From: Bdellovibrionales bacterium RIFOXYD1_FULL_55_31
Lineage (GTDB): Bacteria; Bdellovibrionota; UBA1018
Assembly (NCBI GenBank): GCA_001770175.1
Contig: MEQK01000215.1
Coordinates: 1-40,586, forward strand
DNA: 40,586 nucleotides
Direction of reading: 5' to 3'
The position numbers and the translations under genes were made by a program. Each line of letters opens with the position of its first letter. Positions within the stretch are counted from its first letter, which is position 1. The notes under the pieces are model-generated. The model was given only the letters and a program-made list of their open reading frames with translations. It was not told where the DNA came from and made no database searches. Positions 25,239 through 33,237 of this stretch are shown here, piece by piece.

Positions 25239-25311
25239 CTGATCAAGGTTGATCAGGGTCCTGGGGTCGTTTGAGCCGCTCAAGCGGTGCCAAGACATCC
25301 CCAAGACATCC
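25239..25311 (+). promoter_or_regulatory. Palindrome and 11-base tandem duplication upstream of the TGS-kinase gene
   Basis: CTGATCA-AGGT-TGATCAG (25239-25256) is a perfect 7-base inverted repeat typical of an operator or short hairpin. CCAAGACATCC occurs twice in direct tandem (25290-25300 and 25301-25311), just before the ribosome binding site AGAGG. The rest of 25063-25329 shows no coding frame I would accept. Confidence 0.4.
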
Positions 25312-25329
25312 GAAGAGAGGAACACAACC

Positions 25330-26982
25330 GTGTCGATTACACTGAAGCTGGAAAACAACAAAGAATTGAACGTGAACCGAGGGACGACCCTCGCGGATGT
25401 GATCAAACTGATCGGTGGGGCTACGGACCATTCAATTTTGGCCGCCTTTGTCAACAATAAGATGCGTGAATTGACGAGCATTCTTGATCATAACGCTGAG
25501 GTGCGGTTTGTCGGCTTGAATACGCATGACGGAATCCGAGTTTACCAGAGGAGTGCGTCTTTTATTCTGATTAAGGCGCTTTTTGACCTCTGTCCGGAGG
25601 CAAAGATCAAAATTCTTCATCCGATTGCCAACGGTTTGTATGCCGAGATCACTGGCTCTCCGGAAATCGGTCCAAAGTTCATCAAGGATTTAGAGACTCA
25701 CATGCGTGACATTGTCGCGAAAGACCTGCCTTTCACCCGCGAAGAACTCCCGATCGCAAAGGCGATCGAGGAGTTCAAGGCAACCGGCAAGGATGACAAG
25801 GCACGGCTTTTGAGCTATCGCAACGCCGCGACGGCGAGCGTCTACGAACTGGACGGGCAGGTGAACTACTTTTACGGATACCTCGCGCCGACGACCGGCT
25901 ATATTCAGCAGTTTTCGCTCGCTCCTTATGACAACGGAATTATTCTTCACCTTCCCACGGTCCACAATCCGAATAGGCTCGTGCGGGGGAAGAAGAGCAA
26001 GAAACTATATGAGGTGTTTAAAGAAACTCTTCGTTGGCGTCAGATCCTCGAAGTCGAAGACGTGGGAATGCTCAACGAAGTTGTCCGGAATGAGCGCTAT
26101 ACGGAGTTCGTTCTGATTTCAGAAGCATTTCACGAAAAGAAGATCGCGCAGATCGCCGATTCGATCGCCAAAAAGAGGGACACTCGGGTCGTGCTGCTCT
26201 CGGGACCTTCGGCCTCGGGCAAAACCACTTTCACCAAGCGCCTCGCGATCCAGCTGAGCATTAATGGATTCAAGCCGCTTTTGGTTTCAATGGACGATTA
26301 CTTTCTGGATCGTGACAAAACCCCGAAAGGTCCGAACGGTCAGCACGATTTCGAGTCGCCACTCGCGATCAACGTTGAGCTGTTCCGTCAAAACATGCAG
26401 AGCATTATTGAGGGCAAGCCAACGGAGCTGCCCAAGTATGACTTCAAAACGGGCACGGGAGGGATGTCCGGAAAGATCATCACCCCGAACGAAAAAAGTA
26501 TCATTCTCATCGAGGGTATTCACGGCTTGAATCCGCTCTTTTCGGCGGATTTGCCGAAACAAAGCATTTTCAAAATATACGTGAGTCCGTTGACCGAAGT
26601 TCCGCTCGACAGCCATAACCGTATCCCGACGACGGACACCCGCATTCTCCGGCGCATCATCCGCGATCACCAGTTCAGAAACTATTCGGCTTCGGAAACT
26701 ATCCTGCGTTTCCCGTCAGTGCGGGAGGGGGAATCGCGGCATGTGTTCCCGTATCAGGAGGAAGCGGACGTGTTCTTTAATACGGCGCTGATCTATGAAT
26801 TCGCGGCACTGAAGACGATCGTCGAGCCGGTACTTCAGAAAGTTCCGCAGGATTCATTCGCTTATGCGGAGGCGTTGCGGCTCCAGAAGTTTCTTTCCTA
26901 TTTTTTGCCGATTCCGGTTGACGTGGTTCCGCGGCATTCAATACTGCGGGAGTTTTTGGGCGGAAGTTCGTTCAGGTATTAG
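25330..26982 (+). CDS. TGS-SAD-uridine kinase fusion protein
   Basis: I chose the GTG at 25330 (MSITLKLENNKELN), nine bases after AGAGG, giving 550 residues; the frame is open to 25249 without support. Residues 1-60 are a TGS domain (RGTTLADVIKLIGG). Residues about 65-240 resemble the second additional domain of threonyl-tRNA synthetase (FILIKALFDLCPEAKI, ANGLYAEI), lacking a synthetase catalytic core. Residues about 285-550 are a uridine kinase/phosphoribulokinase-type domain with P-loop LLSGPSASGKTTF, then SMDDYFLD, FESP, EGIHGLNP and RIIRDHQFRNYSA. This fusion is a known bacterial nucleoside-kinase family; the biological substrate is unsettled. It abuts the stop of the convergent Irr-like gene with no gap. 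Confidence 0.92.
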   Translation: MSITLKLENNKELNVNRGTTLADVIKLIGGATDHSILAAFVNNKMRELTSILDHNAEVRFVGLNTHDGIRVYQRSASFILIKALFDLCPEAKIKILHPIANGLYAEITGSPEIGPKFIKDLETHMRDIVAKDLPFTREELPIAKAIEEFKATGKDDKARLLSYRNAATASVYELDGQVNYFYGYLAPTTGYIQQFSLAPYDNGIILHLPTVHNPNRLVRGKKSKKLYEVFKETLRWRQILEVEDVGMLNEVVRNERYTEFVLISEAFHEKKIAQIADSIAKKRDTRVVLLSGPSASGKTTFTKRLAIQLSINGFKPLLVSMDDYFLDRDKTPKGPNGQHDFESPLAINVELFRQNMQSIIEGKPTELPKYDFKTGTGGMSGKIITPNEKSIILIEGIHGLNPLFSADLPKQSIFKIYVSPLTEVPLDSHNRIPTTDTRILRRIIRDHQFRNYSASETILRFPSVREGESRHVFPYQEEADVFFNTALIYEFAALKTIVEPVLQKVPQDSFAYAEALRLQKFLSYFLPIPVDVVPRHSILREFLGGSSFRY

Positions 26983-27402
26983 TTAATTCTGGGTTCCGCG
27001 CAGCAGAATATCCATTTCGCTGATTTTGAGCTGTCTTTTCAGCTTCAGCTCGACGCGAATCTGATCGCCCTCGATATCAATGAGATGACCGGTCTGCTGA
27101 TCGAGGAAGTGATGATGTTCGGAGAGCGTCTTGTCGTAGACGACGGAATCAGATTCGGGTAGGTTGAGTTCGCGAAGAAGGCCCGCATCAACGAGCACGT
27201 TCAAAGTGTTGTAAATCGTCGCGAGGCTTACTTTTGGGAAATTCTTATCAGCCCAGGATTTGATCTGATCCGCCGTCGGGTGGTCGGCGTCACAAAGAAT
27301 GTATTTAAAAATCGCGATCCGCTGAGTCGTCGGGTTGACTCCCGCATCCTTGAGTCTTCTTTCGATTTCCTCCACGCTGATATTCTGAAACTTTGAATTC
27401 AT
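26983..27402 (-). CDS. Fur-family regulator, Irr/PerR-like
   Basis: The 139 residues have the Fur DNA-binding half (NPTTQRIAIFKYIL, SLATIYNTLNVLVDAGLLREL) and a metal/haem-binding half with HHHF at 96-98. The stretch VVYDKTLSEHHHFLDQQTGHLIDI reads like the Irr haem-motif region. The only Cys is Cys37; the CxxC pairs that hold structural zinc in Fur and PerR are missing, as in Irr. Irr represses or activates genes at iron-control elements under low iron. The haem regulatory motif GCPxH of some Irr proteins is absent. No ribosome binding site precedes the ATG, and a likely Irr box and promoter lie directly before it, which suggests a near-leaderless, self-regulated gene. Confidence 0.85.
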   Translation of the reverse strand: MNSKFQNISVEEIERRLKDAGVNPTTQRIAIFKYILCDADHPTADQIKSWADKNFPKVSLATIYNTLNVLVDAGLLRELNLPESDSVVYDKTLSEHHHFLDQQTGHLIDIEGDQIRVELKLKRQLKISEMDILLRGTQN

Positions 27403-27406
27403 AGAA

Positions 27407-27437
27407 TTGGAATAATTCTAAACTGGACTGAAGTCAA
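27407..27437 (-). promoter_or_regulatory. Probable promoter and Irr-type iron control element
   Basis: On the minus strand TTGACT (27437-27432), a 17-base spacer and TATTCC (27414-27409) resemble a sigma-70 promoter with a weak -10. Overlapping the -10 is TTTAGAAT-T-ATTCCAA (27422-27407). Read from the plus strand this is TTGGAA-TAA-TTCTAAA, close to the iron control element TTTAGAA-N3-TTCTAAA bound by Irr. The start codon of the regulator is only five bases further on. Confidence 0.5.
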
Positions 27438-27522
27438 TATTGCCGGTTGGTGAGCACATGGGGGGTGCCGCTCTGCATAAAATGCGATTGACTCCTTACC
27501 TTTTCCACATCATGTTGCGTTC

Positions 27523-28377
27523 ATGGTTGAAGAGAATGGCAATGCACCTCAAATACAGCTGATGACCGGTGCTGAACTCGAACAATATCAACTCCATCGC
27601 CGCTTTGATCGTATGGGGCGCCTCATTGGCGATGAAAAGATTCGGCGGCTCATGGATTCGTACGTGACGATCGTAGGAATGGGGGGAGTGGGGTCGTGGG
27701 CAGCGGAAGCCGTGGTGCGCGCCGGCGTGGGTCATGTCGCGGTTGTTGATTTTGACGAGATATGCGTCACCAACAGCAATCGTCAGCTCCACGCGATGGC
27801 CGGGCAGATCGGAAGAAAAAAGGCCGAAGTCATGGCGGAACGCCTCCGTCTCATTAATCCGCAGGCCGAAATCGTCTTGCATCCGGAGTTCTATAACGAC
27901 AAAACCGCCGATTCACTGCTTGCCCGTAAACCTGACTTCCTGATTGATTCGATCGATAACATCACGGCCAAGTGTCATCTGATCGCTCGCTGCAAGCGGG
28001 ATGGCATTCCCCTTGTCTGCGCGACCGGATCCGGGGGCCGGCTCGATCCCACCCGGGTTCAGGTAAAAGATCTTTCTGAAACGGAGATCGACCCGTTGGC
28101 CCGCTCGATTCGTCGCATTTTACGGCAGCAATACGGTTTCCCCGAGGTGGGCAGCTTTGGTGTTCCCGCCGTGTTCTCGGCCGAGCCCGTCATTCAGCCG
28201 AAAGAACTGACGTATGATGAAGGAAAGGGATTTCGCTGCGTTTGTCCGCACGGCAACAACGGTTTGCATAGTTGCGAGGACCGCAACCTGATCATGGGAA
28301 ATGCGTGCTTCGTTACCGGGACTTTCGGTTTTGTCTGTGCATCGGTTGCGATCCAATGGCTTATTAAAATTGACTGA
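27523..28377 (+). CDS. tcdA: tRNA threonylcarbamoyladenosine dehydratase (TcdA/CsdL family)
   Basis: This E1-like ATPase cyclises t6A37 of tRNAs to its hydantoin form. The 284 residues begin with HRRFDRMGRLIGDEKIRRLMDS, the family N-terminus. They contain the nucleotide loop VGMGGVGSWAAEAVVRAGVG, then DFDEICVTNSNRQLHA, the Arg/Asp set of ThiF/MoeB-like enzymes, and IDSIDNITAKCHLI. A C-terminal Cys-rich segment (FRCVCPHGNNGLHSCEDR) is more elaborate than in E. coli and could bind metal. The ATG at 27523 is listed; ATG 27562 is closer to the conserved part. The stop is 16 bases from the convergent exported gene. Confidence 0.93.
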   Translation: MVEENGNAPQIQLMTGAELEQYQLHRRFDRMGRLIGDEKIRRLMDSYVTIVGMGGVGSWAAEAVVRAGVGHVAVVDFDEICVTNSNRQLHAMAGQIGRKKAEVMAERLRLINPQAEIVLHPEFYNDKTADSLLARKPDFLIDSIDNITAKCHLIARCKRDGIPLVCATGSGGRLDPTRVQVKDLSETEIDPLARSIRRILRQQYGFPEVGSFGVPAVFSAEPVIQPKELTYDEGKGFRCVCPHGNNGLHSCEDRNLIMGNACFVTGTFGFVCASVAIQWLIKID

Positions 28378-28393
28378 ATAGGGGAGATCCTGG

Positions 28394-29251
28394 TTATTCG
28401 GCGACGGCGGCCCCGGGGCTATTTCTCTTCCGATTCACCTCGGTCTCAAGTTCGATAAATCTCTTTTCAAGATATTTATCGGGATCCAAGTCATCCGTCG
28501 TACGGGACCTTCGCCTGCTTTGAGGATTTGCAAGAGAGGTGATGTCGAGCTTGGGACAATTCGTCTTCAGGAAAACTGCGAGTTCCTCGTCCGTCTTATT
28601 GAATCTTGCGTTCCATTTATCCAGTTTTTTGAAAAGTTCGGTGTTCGCTACTTTGCACTTCGTGTCTCGCGAGTCAATAAAGGTGCAGGAGCCCGGAGTG
28701 AGATACCGAGCCTTGTCGCCGATCGCCGAACCGCAATCTAGGAGCAGGCCGTCTTCGAGCCGCGCAATCGTCGTTCCTCCGGCGTTCTGGAGTGTCGGCG
28801 CGGAGCGGGAAATCGTCGCGCCGCTCACCGAGAGGATCTTGCCCGTATTTTTCGAAATCGTGACATTGTGCCCTGATGGAGTCATTAAGAGGACATCACC
28901 GTTATCCAGGATCTCGAAGAAGGGATCATCCACCCGGGGGAAAAAGAAAAAGGCATGAATGGCGGAATGAGAATAGGCGTTTGCCCCGGTTTGACTGTTG
29001 GTAAAAGCGATTTGAAAGCTGCCGCGGTTTTGTTTCGAAAGCGTATAGGTGTACGTTTGGTTCGAAACGTAAATCATGCGACTCTTCCCGCCATACATCA
29101 CAGAGAGGTTGCCGGGGGACTTGACTTTGCGTTCATCGCTATCCAGGTCCTCTGGTTTCGGAACGAATCTCAGAGAAGATTCCGCAGCAAAACTTGAACT
29201 GAATGGAATCAGAATCGTCGCGACGAGCAGGATGGCTGAAAACCGAATCAT
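28394..29251 (-). CDS. Exported hypothetical protein
   Basis: The 285 residues from ATG 29251 (a GTG at 29254 is the adjacent alternative) begin with a signal peptide MIRFSAILLVATILIPFSSSFAAES. The mature part is beta-rich (KSRMIYVSNQTYTYTLSK, GSFQIAFTNSQTG, GDVLLMTPSGHNVTIS) and is followed by a helical charged tail with RRRSRTTDDLDPDKYLEKRF. Cys residues at LLDCGSA, GSCTFID, TKCKVAN and TNCPKLD could form two disulfides. No family recognised. It is convergent with tcdA. Confidence 0.75.
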   Translation of the reverse strand: MIRFSAILLVATILIPFSSSFAAESSLRFVPKPEDLDSDERKVKSPGNLSVMYGGKSRMIYVSNQTYTYTLSKQNRGSFQIAFTNSQTGANAYSHSAIHAFFFFPRVDDPFFEILDNGDVLLMTPSGHNVTISKNTGKILSVSGATISRSAPTLQNAGGTTIARLEDGLLLDCGSAIGDKARYLTPGSCTFIDSRDTKCKVANTELFKKLDKWNARFNKTDEELAVFLKTNCPKLDITSLANPQSRRRSRTTDDLDPDKYLEKRFIELETEVNRKRNSPGAAVAE

Positions 29252-29350
29252 CACTCTTCTATTGTACGGTGACTCATGACGTCAAACCAGAGGTAAAGCG
29301 TGGCCGGACGAGAGGTTTGAGTGGTTAAATTCTTTATCAATTACAAGAGC

Positions 29351-29704
29351 TTACTCTGGCCAGACGGTTTCAGAGGCGGCCGACTCATTCCCCGCGGCAT
29401 CGATAGCGGTTACGTGGTAGCTGTTCCAAATCGCGGGCTCATACTCCATGTCAAGATAGCTGGTCTTACTGGTGGTGACGAGCAGCTCGCCGTTTCGATA
29501 AAGACGGTAGGCCGTCACTCCGATATTGTCGGTCGACGGCTTCCAATTCAGATAGAAAAAGTAATCGACCGTATTGAACGAGAGCTTCAGGTGAGCAGGT
29601 GCGGTCGGAGGCTCCTGATCCACTGTGAATTGCGCCGCCAAGGCGGGCGCAGCAAAAGCGATCAACAAAGAACTCACTAGCAACAGACGACGCGAAACGA
29701 ACAT
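29351..29704 (-). CDS. Exported single fibronectin type III domain protein
   Basis: The 117 residues have a signal peptide (RRLLLVSSLLIAFAAPALAA) and then one FnIII domain. PPTAPAHLKLSF, FYLNWKPSTDNIGVTAYRLYRNG and YHVTAIDAAGNESAAS match the conserved strands, Trp and Tyr. The mature protein is little more than this fold. FnIII domains bind proteins or carbohydrates in exported bacterial proteins; the ligand is not visible. GGGGGATTCTC gives a good ribosome binding site. It stands alone between the hypothetical at 28394 and the DUF72 gene. Confidence 0.85.
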   Translation of the reverse strand: MFVSRRLLLVSSLLIAFAAPALAAQFTVDQEPPTAPAHLKLSFNTVDYFFYLNWKPSTDNIGVTAYRLYRNGELLVTTSKTSYLDMEYEPAIWNSYHVTAIDAAGNESAASETVWPE

Positions 29705-29869
29705 GAGAATCCCCCCAGGCCTGAATCATATAAAACGGGGGTTTCGATGTCACTTTTAAATTAGCCGCTCTTTCGCTCATTAATCACGTTCGGCACCTCG
29801 GGCGGCCTTGAGACAGTGCGTCACCCACGTCAGCATCAATTCGGCATCGAAACTGCTGACAGTGCTGTC

Positions 29870-30796
29870 ATGGCTGAAATCAGAATCGGAATATCCGGTT
29901 GGACCTATCCGCCTTGGCGCGGAACGTTTTATCCGAAAGGCTTGCCTCAAAACCGGGAGCTTGCGTTTGCCAGCCGGCAGGTGAGTTCGATTGAAATCAA
30001 TGGCTCGTTCTATTCGCTCCAACGTCCCTCGAGTTATCAGTCGTGGTACGCGGCGGCGCCTGACGATTTCGTTTTTTCAGTGAAGGCGAATCGCTACATC
30101 ACTCATATCAGGAGGCTTTTGGAAATCGAACGGCCGCTCGCGAACTTTTTCGCGTCGGGTGTGCTCGCGCTTCGCGAGAAGCTCGGGCCGATCCTTTGGC
30201 AGTTCCCGCCGAGTTTTAAATTCGATCCGCAACGTTTCAAGAACTTTCTCGAGATCCTCCCGCGGTCGACTCACGAAGCCGCGCGATTGGCCAAACGCCA
30301 TGATGCCTGGATGGCCGGTCGTACCTGGGTCGAAACGGATGAAGATCGTCCTGTTTCGCACACGATTGAGATTCGAAATCAGAGCTTCGAGACGAACGAG
30401 TTCGTAGCCATGATGAGAGCGCATGAAATCCCGATCGTATTCTCGGATAGCGGAGGGAAGTGGCCGTATATCGAGGAGGTGACGGGGGGCTTTGTTTACG
30501 TCCGGTTACATGGGTCAGAAGAACTTTACGCCAGTGGCTATGATGATGCGGCTCTTGACGATTGGGAGGACCGCGTCCGCGTATGGAAATCGGGCCGCAC
30601 TCGCAAGAGCACATCGCTCGCGCAAGCAAAGGTTCCACGTAAGGCGCGTGACGTATTTGTCTACTTCGACAACGACGCAAAGATTCGTGCACCTTTTGAT
30701 GCGATTTCGCTTCTCGAACGGTTGACTGACTTCAGGCCAGCGTATCCGATCAATGCTGAGTTTCGTTACTCGGACCGTTATAAAAGGGCCGCCTGA
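29870..30796 (+). CDS. DUF72 (YecE-like) family protein
   Basis: I chose ATG 29870 (MAEIRIGISGWTYPPWRGTFYPKGLP), giving 308 residues; the frame is open to 29816. Family marks are GISGW.Y..W, SSIEINGSFYSLQ, FVFSVKANRYITH, LGPILWQFPPSFKF, TIEIRNQSF and VYVRLHGS, ending with VYFDNDAK. The fold is a TIM barrel; a biochemical function has not been settled for the family. No ribosome binding site is visible at the ATG. The DJ-1/PfpI gene follows 74 bases on, so the two may be cotranscribed. Confidence 0.9.
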   Translation: MAEIRIGISGWTYPPWRGTFYPKGLPQNRELAFASRQVSSIEINGSFYSLQRPSSYQSWYAAAPDDFVFSVKANRYITHIRRLLEIERPLANFFASGVLALREKLGPILWQFPPSFKFDPQRFKNFLEILPRSTHEAARLAKRHDAWMAGRTWVETDEDRPVSHTIEIRNQSFETNEFVAMMRAHEIPIVFSDSGGKWPYIEEVTGGFVYVRLHGSEELYASGYDDAALDDWEDRVRVWKSGRTRKSTSLAQAKVPRKARDVFVYFDNDAKIRAPFDAISLLERLTDFRPAYPINAEFRYSDRYKRAA

Positions 30797-30869
30797 TGTC
30801 ACCAGCGGCCACGAGCGCGTGTCACGAAGGTCCGATCCGTGCACACCGGTTACGCGGAGGATTCATTTC

Positions 30870-31439
30870 ATGGCTGATGAACTGAAAGGTTTTAAGGTCG
30901 CGGTGCTGGCGACCGATGGTGTCGAGGAAAGCGAGCTGAAGGAACCGGTTAAAGCTCTCAAGGAGGCTGGCGCTGATGTACGGATTGTCGCTCCCCAGAC
31001 GGGACCTATCAGGGCTTTCCGTCATCACGACCCGGTGTCTAAAATCGAAGTCGACCAGGAACTCGAAATGGCCGGTCCGGACGAATTCGATGCGCTCCTG
31101 CTTCCTGGGGGCGCACTGAACGCTGACGCTCTCCGCGTGAACGAGAAGGCGAAAGAACTCGTTTCCAATATGGAACTTTCAGGAAAGCCGATTGCCTTTA
31201 TATGTTACGCGGCCTGGCTTCTTGTTTCCGCCGGGCTTGTCAGAGGCCGCAGTTTAACCAGCTATTATACGATTCAGGACGACATCCGAAATGCCGGCGG
31301 CACCTGGCGCGACGAGCAGGTCGTGCGCGACGGCAATTGGATTTCCAGCCGGCAACCATCTGATATTCCTGCTTTCAACCGCGCGGTGCTTGAGCTGTTT
31401 TCGCGTGCTTTACTGCAAAAGGCGGCACCGGCAGCGTAG
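30870..31439 (+). CDS. DJ-1/PfpI family protein
   Basis: The ATG at 30870, nine bases after GGAGG, gives 189 residues; the frame extends upstream to 30753 into the end of DUF72 without support. Family features are KVAVLATDGVEESELKEPVKAL, ADVRIVAPQTG, DALLLPGGALNAD and the nucleophile region AFICYAAWLLVSAG. The nucleophile elbow reads CYA where PfpI/YhbO proteins usually have CHG, so the His next to the catalytic Cys is missing. The Glu near residue 19 (VEESEL) that activates the Cys is kept. Proposed roles for relatives are glyoxalase-type or protein/nucleotide deglycation activity. Confidence 0.88.
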   Translation: MADELKGFKVAVLATDGVEESELKEPVKALKEAGADVRIVAPQTGPIRAFRHHDPVSKIEVDQELEMAGPDEFDALLLPGGALNADALRVNEKAKELVSNMELSGKPIAFICYAAWLLVSAGLVRGRSLTSYYTIQDDIRNAGGTWRDEQVVRDGNWISSRQPSDIPAFNRAVLELFSRALLQKAAPAA

Positions 31440-31442
31440 CAC

Positions 31443-32381
31443 TCAGGCCGCCACTCGGGTTTTGCGGACGGTCATCTCAGGCAGTTTCTGGACGAGCGTG
31501 AGAACCGGCGAGAAAAGGTCGCCGTATTTCCCGATTCGGCGGATAACGTCCGGAGTTTCGAAGGTGAGCAGTTCCCGGGCCCTGCCCGGTGAGCGATGCG
31601 CGTGCTCTATTTCGGCCCAGGTGACGGGCGTCGAGACGGTCGGCCGATTGTTGGCGCGAAGTGAATAGACCGTAACGGTCGTTTTGAAGTCCACGTTCTG
31701 ATGCCAGTCGATATAGACTTTTCCGGCCCGGTATTTTTTCGGCATTTTCGAGGTAATCAGGTCCGGGCGCGTGAGTTCGAGGTCTTCGGCCAGCTTTCGT
31801 GCGAATTCCCGGCCCGTTTCGAACGAAACCCCGGAGTTGAGCGGGAGATAGAGATGAAGGCCTTTTTGCCCGGAAGTTTTTGCCAGGGCTTCCAATCGCA
31901 TTCGGGACAAGCTGGCCCGGGCGAGGATGGCGACTTCGAGGCACGCGTCAATCCCGACGCCGTCACCTGGGTCGAGATCGAGGACCAGCATGTTCGGACT
32001 GTTCATGTCGACGATGGTCGCGAGCGTCGTGTGAAGTTCGATGGAGGCGAGGTTCGCCGCCCAGATCAGGGTCGGAAGATCGTTAAGCAGGCAGTAATTC
32101 GTACCGCCGAACCACGCCGTCCTGACCCACTTCTCGCGATGGTGAGGGCATTGCTTTTCATAGAAGCGTTGTCCCAGGACCCCGTTAGGATATCGCTTGA
32201 GGGTGAACGGTCGGTCCTTGAGGTGGGGCAAAACGACGGGAGCGACTTGCTGATAGTAGCGGATGAGCTCACGTTTCGTGAAACCGGTTTCCGGGAAAAG
32301 TATTTTCGAAAGATTCGTGAGCTTGACGAGGCGGCCCTGGACCGAAACGTATTTGTCTCGTTGTTTCGAATAGCCTCTCAG
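31443..32381 (-). CDS. LigD-type polymerase/primase (end joining), probable CTG start
   Basis: This is a stand-alone version of the LigD polymerase domain, which fills gaps during non-homologous end joining and prefers ribonucleotides. Visible motifs are LVKLTNLSKILFPETGF, PHLKDRPFTLKRYPNG, the metal pair LVLDLDPGD, SGQKGLHLYLPL and VYIDWHQN. The conserved N-terminus needs translation from upstream of the TTG at 32231. In that frame there is no ATG, GTG or TTG back to a stop at about 32417. The CTG at 32381 lies seven bases after a perfect AGGAGG and overlaps the stop of the upstream gene as CTGA. I therefore extend to 32381 (312 residues, a normal length). Confidence 0.85.
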   Translation of the reverse strand: MRGYSKQRDKYVSVQGRLVKLTNLSKILFPETGFTKRELIRYYQQVAPVVLPHLKDRPFTLKRYPNGVLGQRFYEKQCPHHREKWVRTAWFGGTNYCLLNDLPTLIWAANLASIELHTTLATIVDMNSPNMLVLDLDPGDGVGIDACLEVAILARASLSRMRLEALAKTSGQKGLHLYLPLNSGVSFETGREFARKLAEDLELTRPDLITSKMPKKYRAGKVYIDWHQNVDFKTTVTVYSLRANNRPTVSTPVTWAEIEHAHRSPGRARELLTFETPDVIRRIGKYGDLFSPVLTLVQKLPEMTVRKTRVAA

Positions 32382-33157
32382 GCGATTTCCTCCTCGGCTT
32401 CGATGTCGGTTCTCGTGACAAGATCAAAACACTGCTTCGAGTCGAGGCCGATGACGTCCACATTTCTGACCTGCTCGGTGGGGCTCAATATTTGAAGAAT
32501 TTCGAGCAGCTTGTCTTCCAAGGATTCGCCGTGTTTCAGTGATGCGCGAGCCACCTCCGTCAGTCGGTCGTAAAAGGTGTCTTTCAACTCGACCTTCGGT
32601 CGGAAACATTCGTCGAGAATGCCTTTTTCGACGTCCAGGGATTCGAGAGCATCCCGGAGTTTGCCCTCAAGGCCATGTTGCCGGATTGCGGAATAGTTGA
32701 TTTCAACTCCCGCAAGTTGGGTGTGTTCCTGTAGTTCAATGTCGAGGTCTCGTAGCGCGTCTTCCTTGTCCGGCGTCAAAGTCGTCCGGGAGGTGAGCAC
32801 GAACTTGAATTTGGAATGGTTCGTCACATATTCAATGCTCGGCGGGCGTCTGTCGGTCGCCGCGTAGCGATGGCAGAAATCGCGAAGGCAGAATTCGTTG
32901 ATCCGGTCTTTTGCCCATGCTTCCTTTGTTTCGACCTCCTTTTTTATGGTTCGCGTGGCCGCGAAGAGATTTGAAATTTTTTCTATGTCCTTCGGGAGTT
33001 CCTGGGGAGGCACTTCGCGTTTGCGCTGGCGCGTTGCCCGGGGCGCACGCGAGACTTTTCCGCTGAGGAGATCGCCTACTGCCGACCCACGTTCCTTTCC
33101 GCCCGGAATCGCGCGCAGGCGGCGCTCGTCTTCGGTCTTTCTGCTTGGTTTTGCCAT
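32378..33157 (-). CDS. Hypothetical protein coupled to the LigD polymerase gene
   Basis: ATG 33157 gives 259 residues (MAKPSRKTEDERRL); the open frame reaches 33244 but that part would cover the divergent promoter. The N-terminal 65 residues are basic and disordered. The rest looks like mixed helix and strand: IEYVTNHSKFKFVLTSRTTL, EDALRDLDIELQEHTQLAGV and INYSAIRQHGLEGKLRDALE. It is not Ku: none of the Ku bridge or beta-barrel motifs is present. Its stop overlaps the polymerase gene start (CTGA) and its last codons supply the AGGAGG for it. The two proteins are thus made in a fixed ratio, and a partner role at DNA ends is inferred from context only. Confidence 0.75.
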   Translation of the reverse strand: MAKPSRKTEDERRLRAIPGGKERGSAVGDLLSGKVSRAPRATRQRKREVPPQELPKDIEKISNLFAATRTIKKEVETKEAWAKDRINEFCLRDFCHRYAATDRRPPSIEYVTNHSKFKFVLTSRTTLTPDKEDALRDLDIELQEHTQLAGVEINYSAIRQHGLEGKLRDALESLDVEKGILDECFRPKVELKDTFYDRLTEVARASLKHGESLEDKLLEILQILSPTEQVRNVDVIGLDSKQCFDLVTRTDIEAEEEIA

Positions 33158-33237
33158 AACCGTCTGGAGTACAAAAAACAGGCCTTTTAAGCTCTTGCGG
33201 CTTGCTCGGACGGTATGAGAGCTGCTAAAAACCAAAC

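Noticed and set aside
31443-32231. LigD polymerase gene starting at TTG 32231
   Set aside because: The conserved N-terminal residues lie upstream of this codon; the CTG start at 32381 with AGGAGG fits the family length and context.
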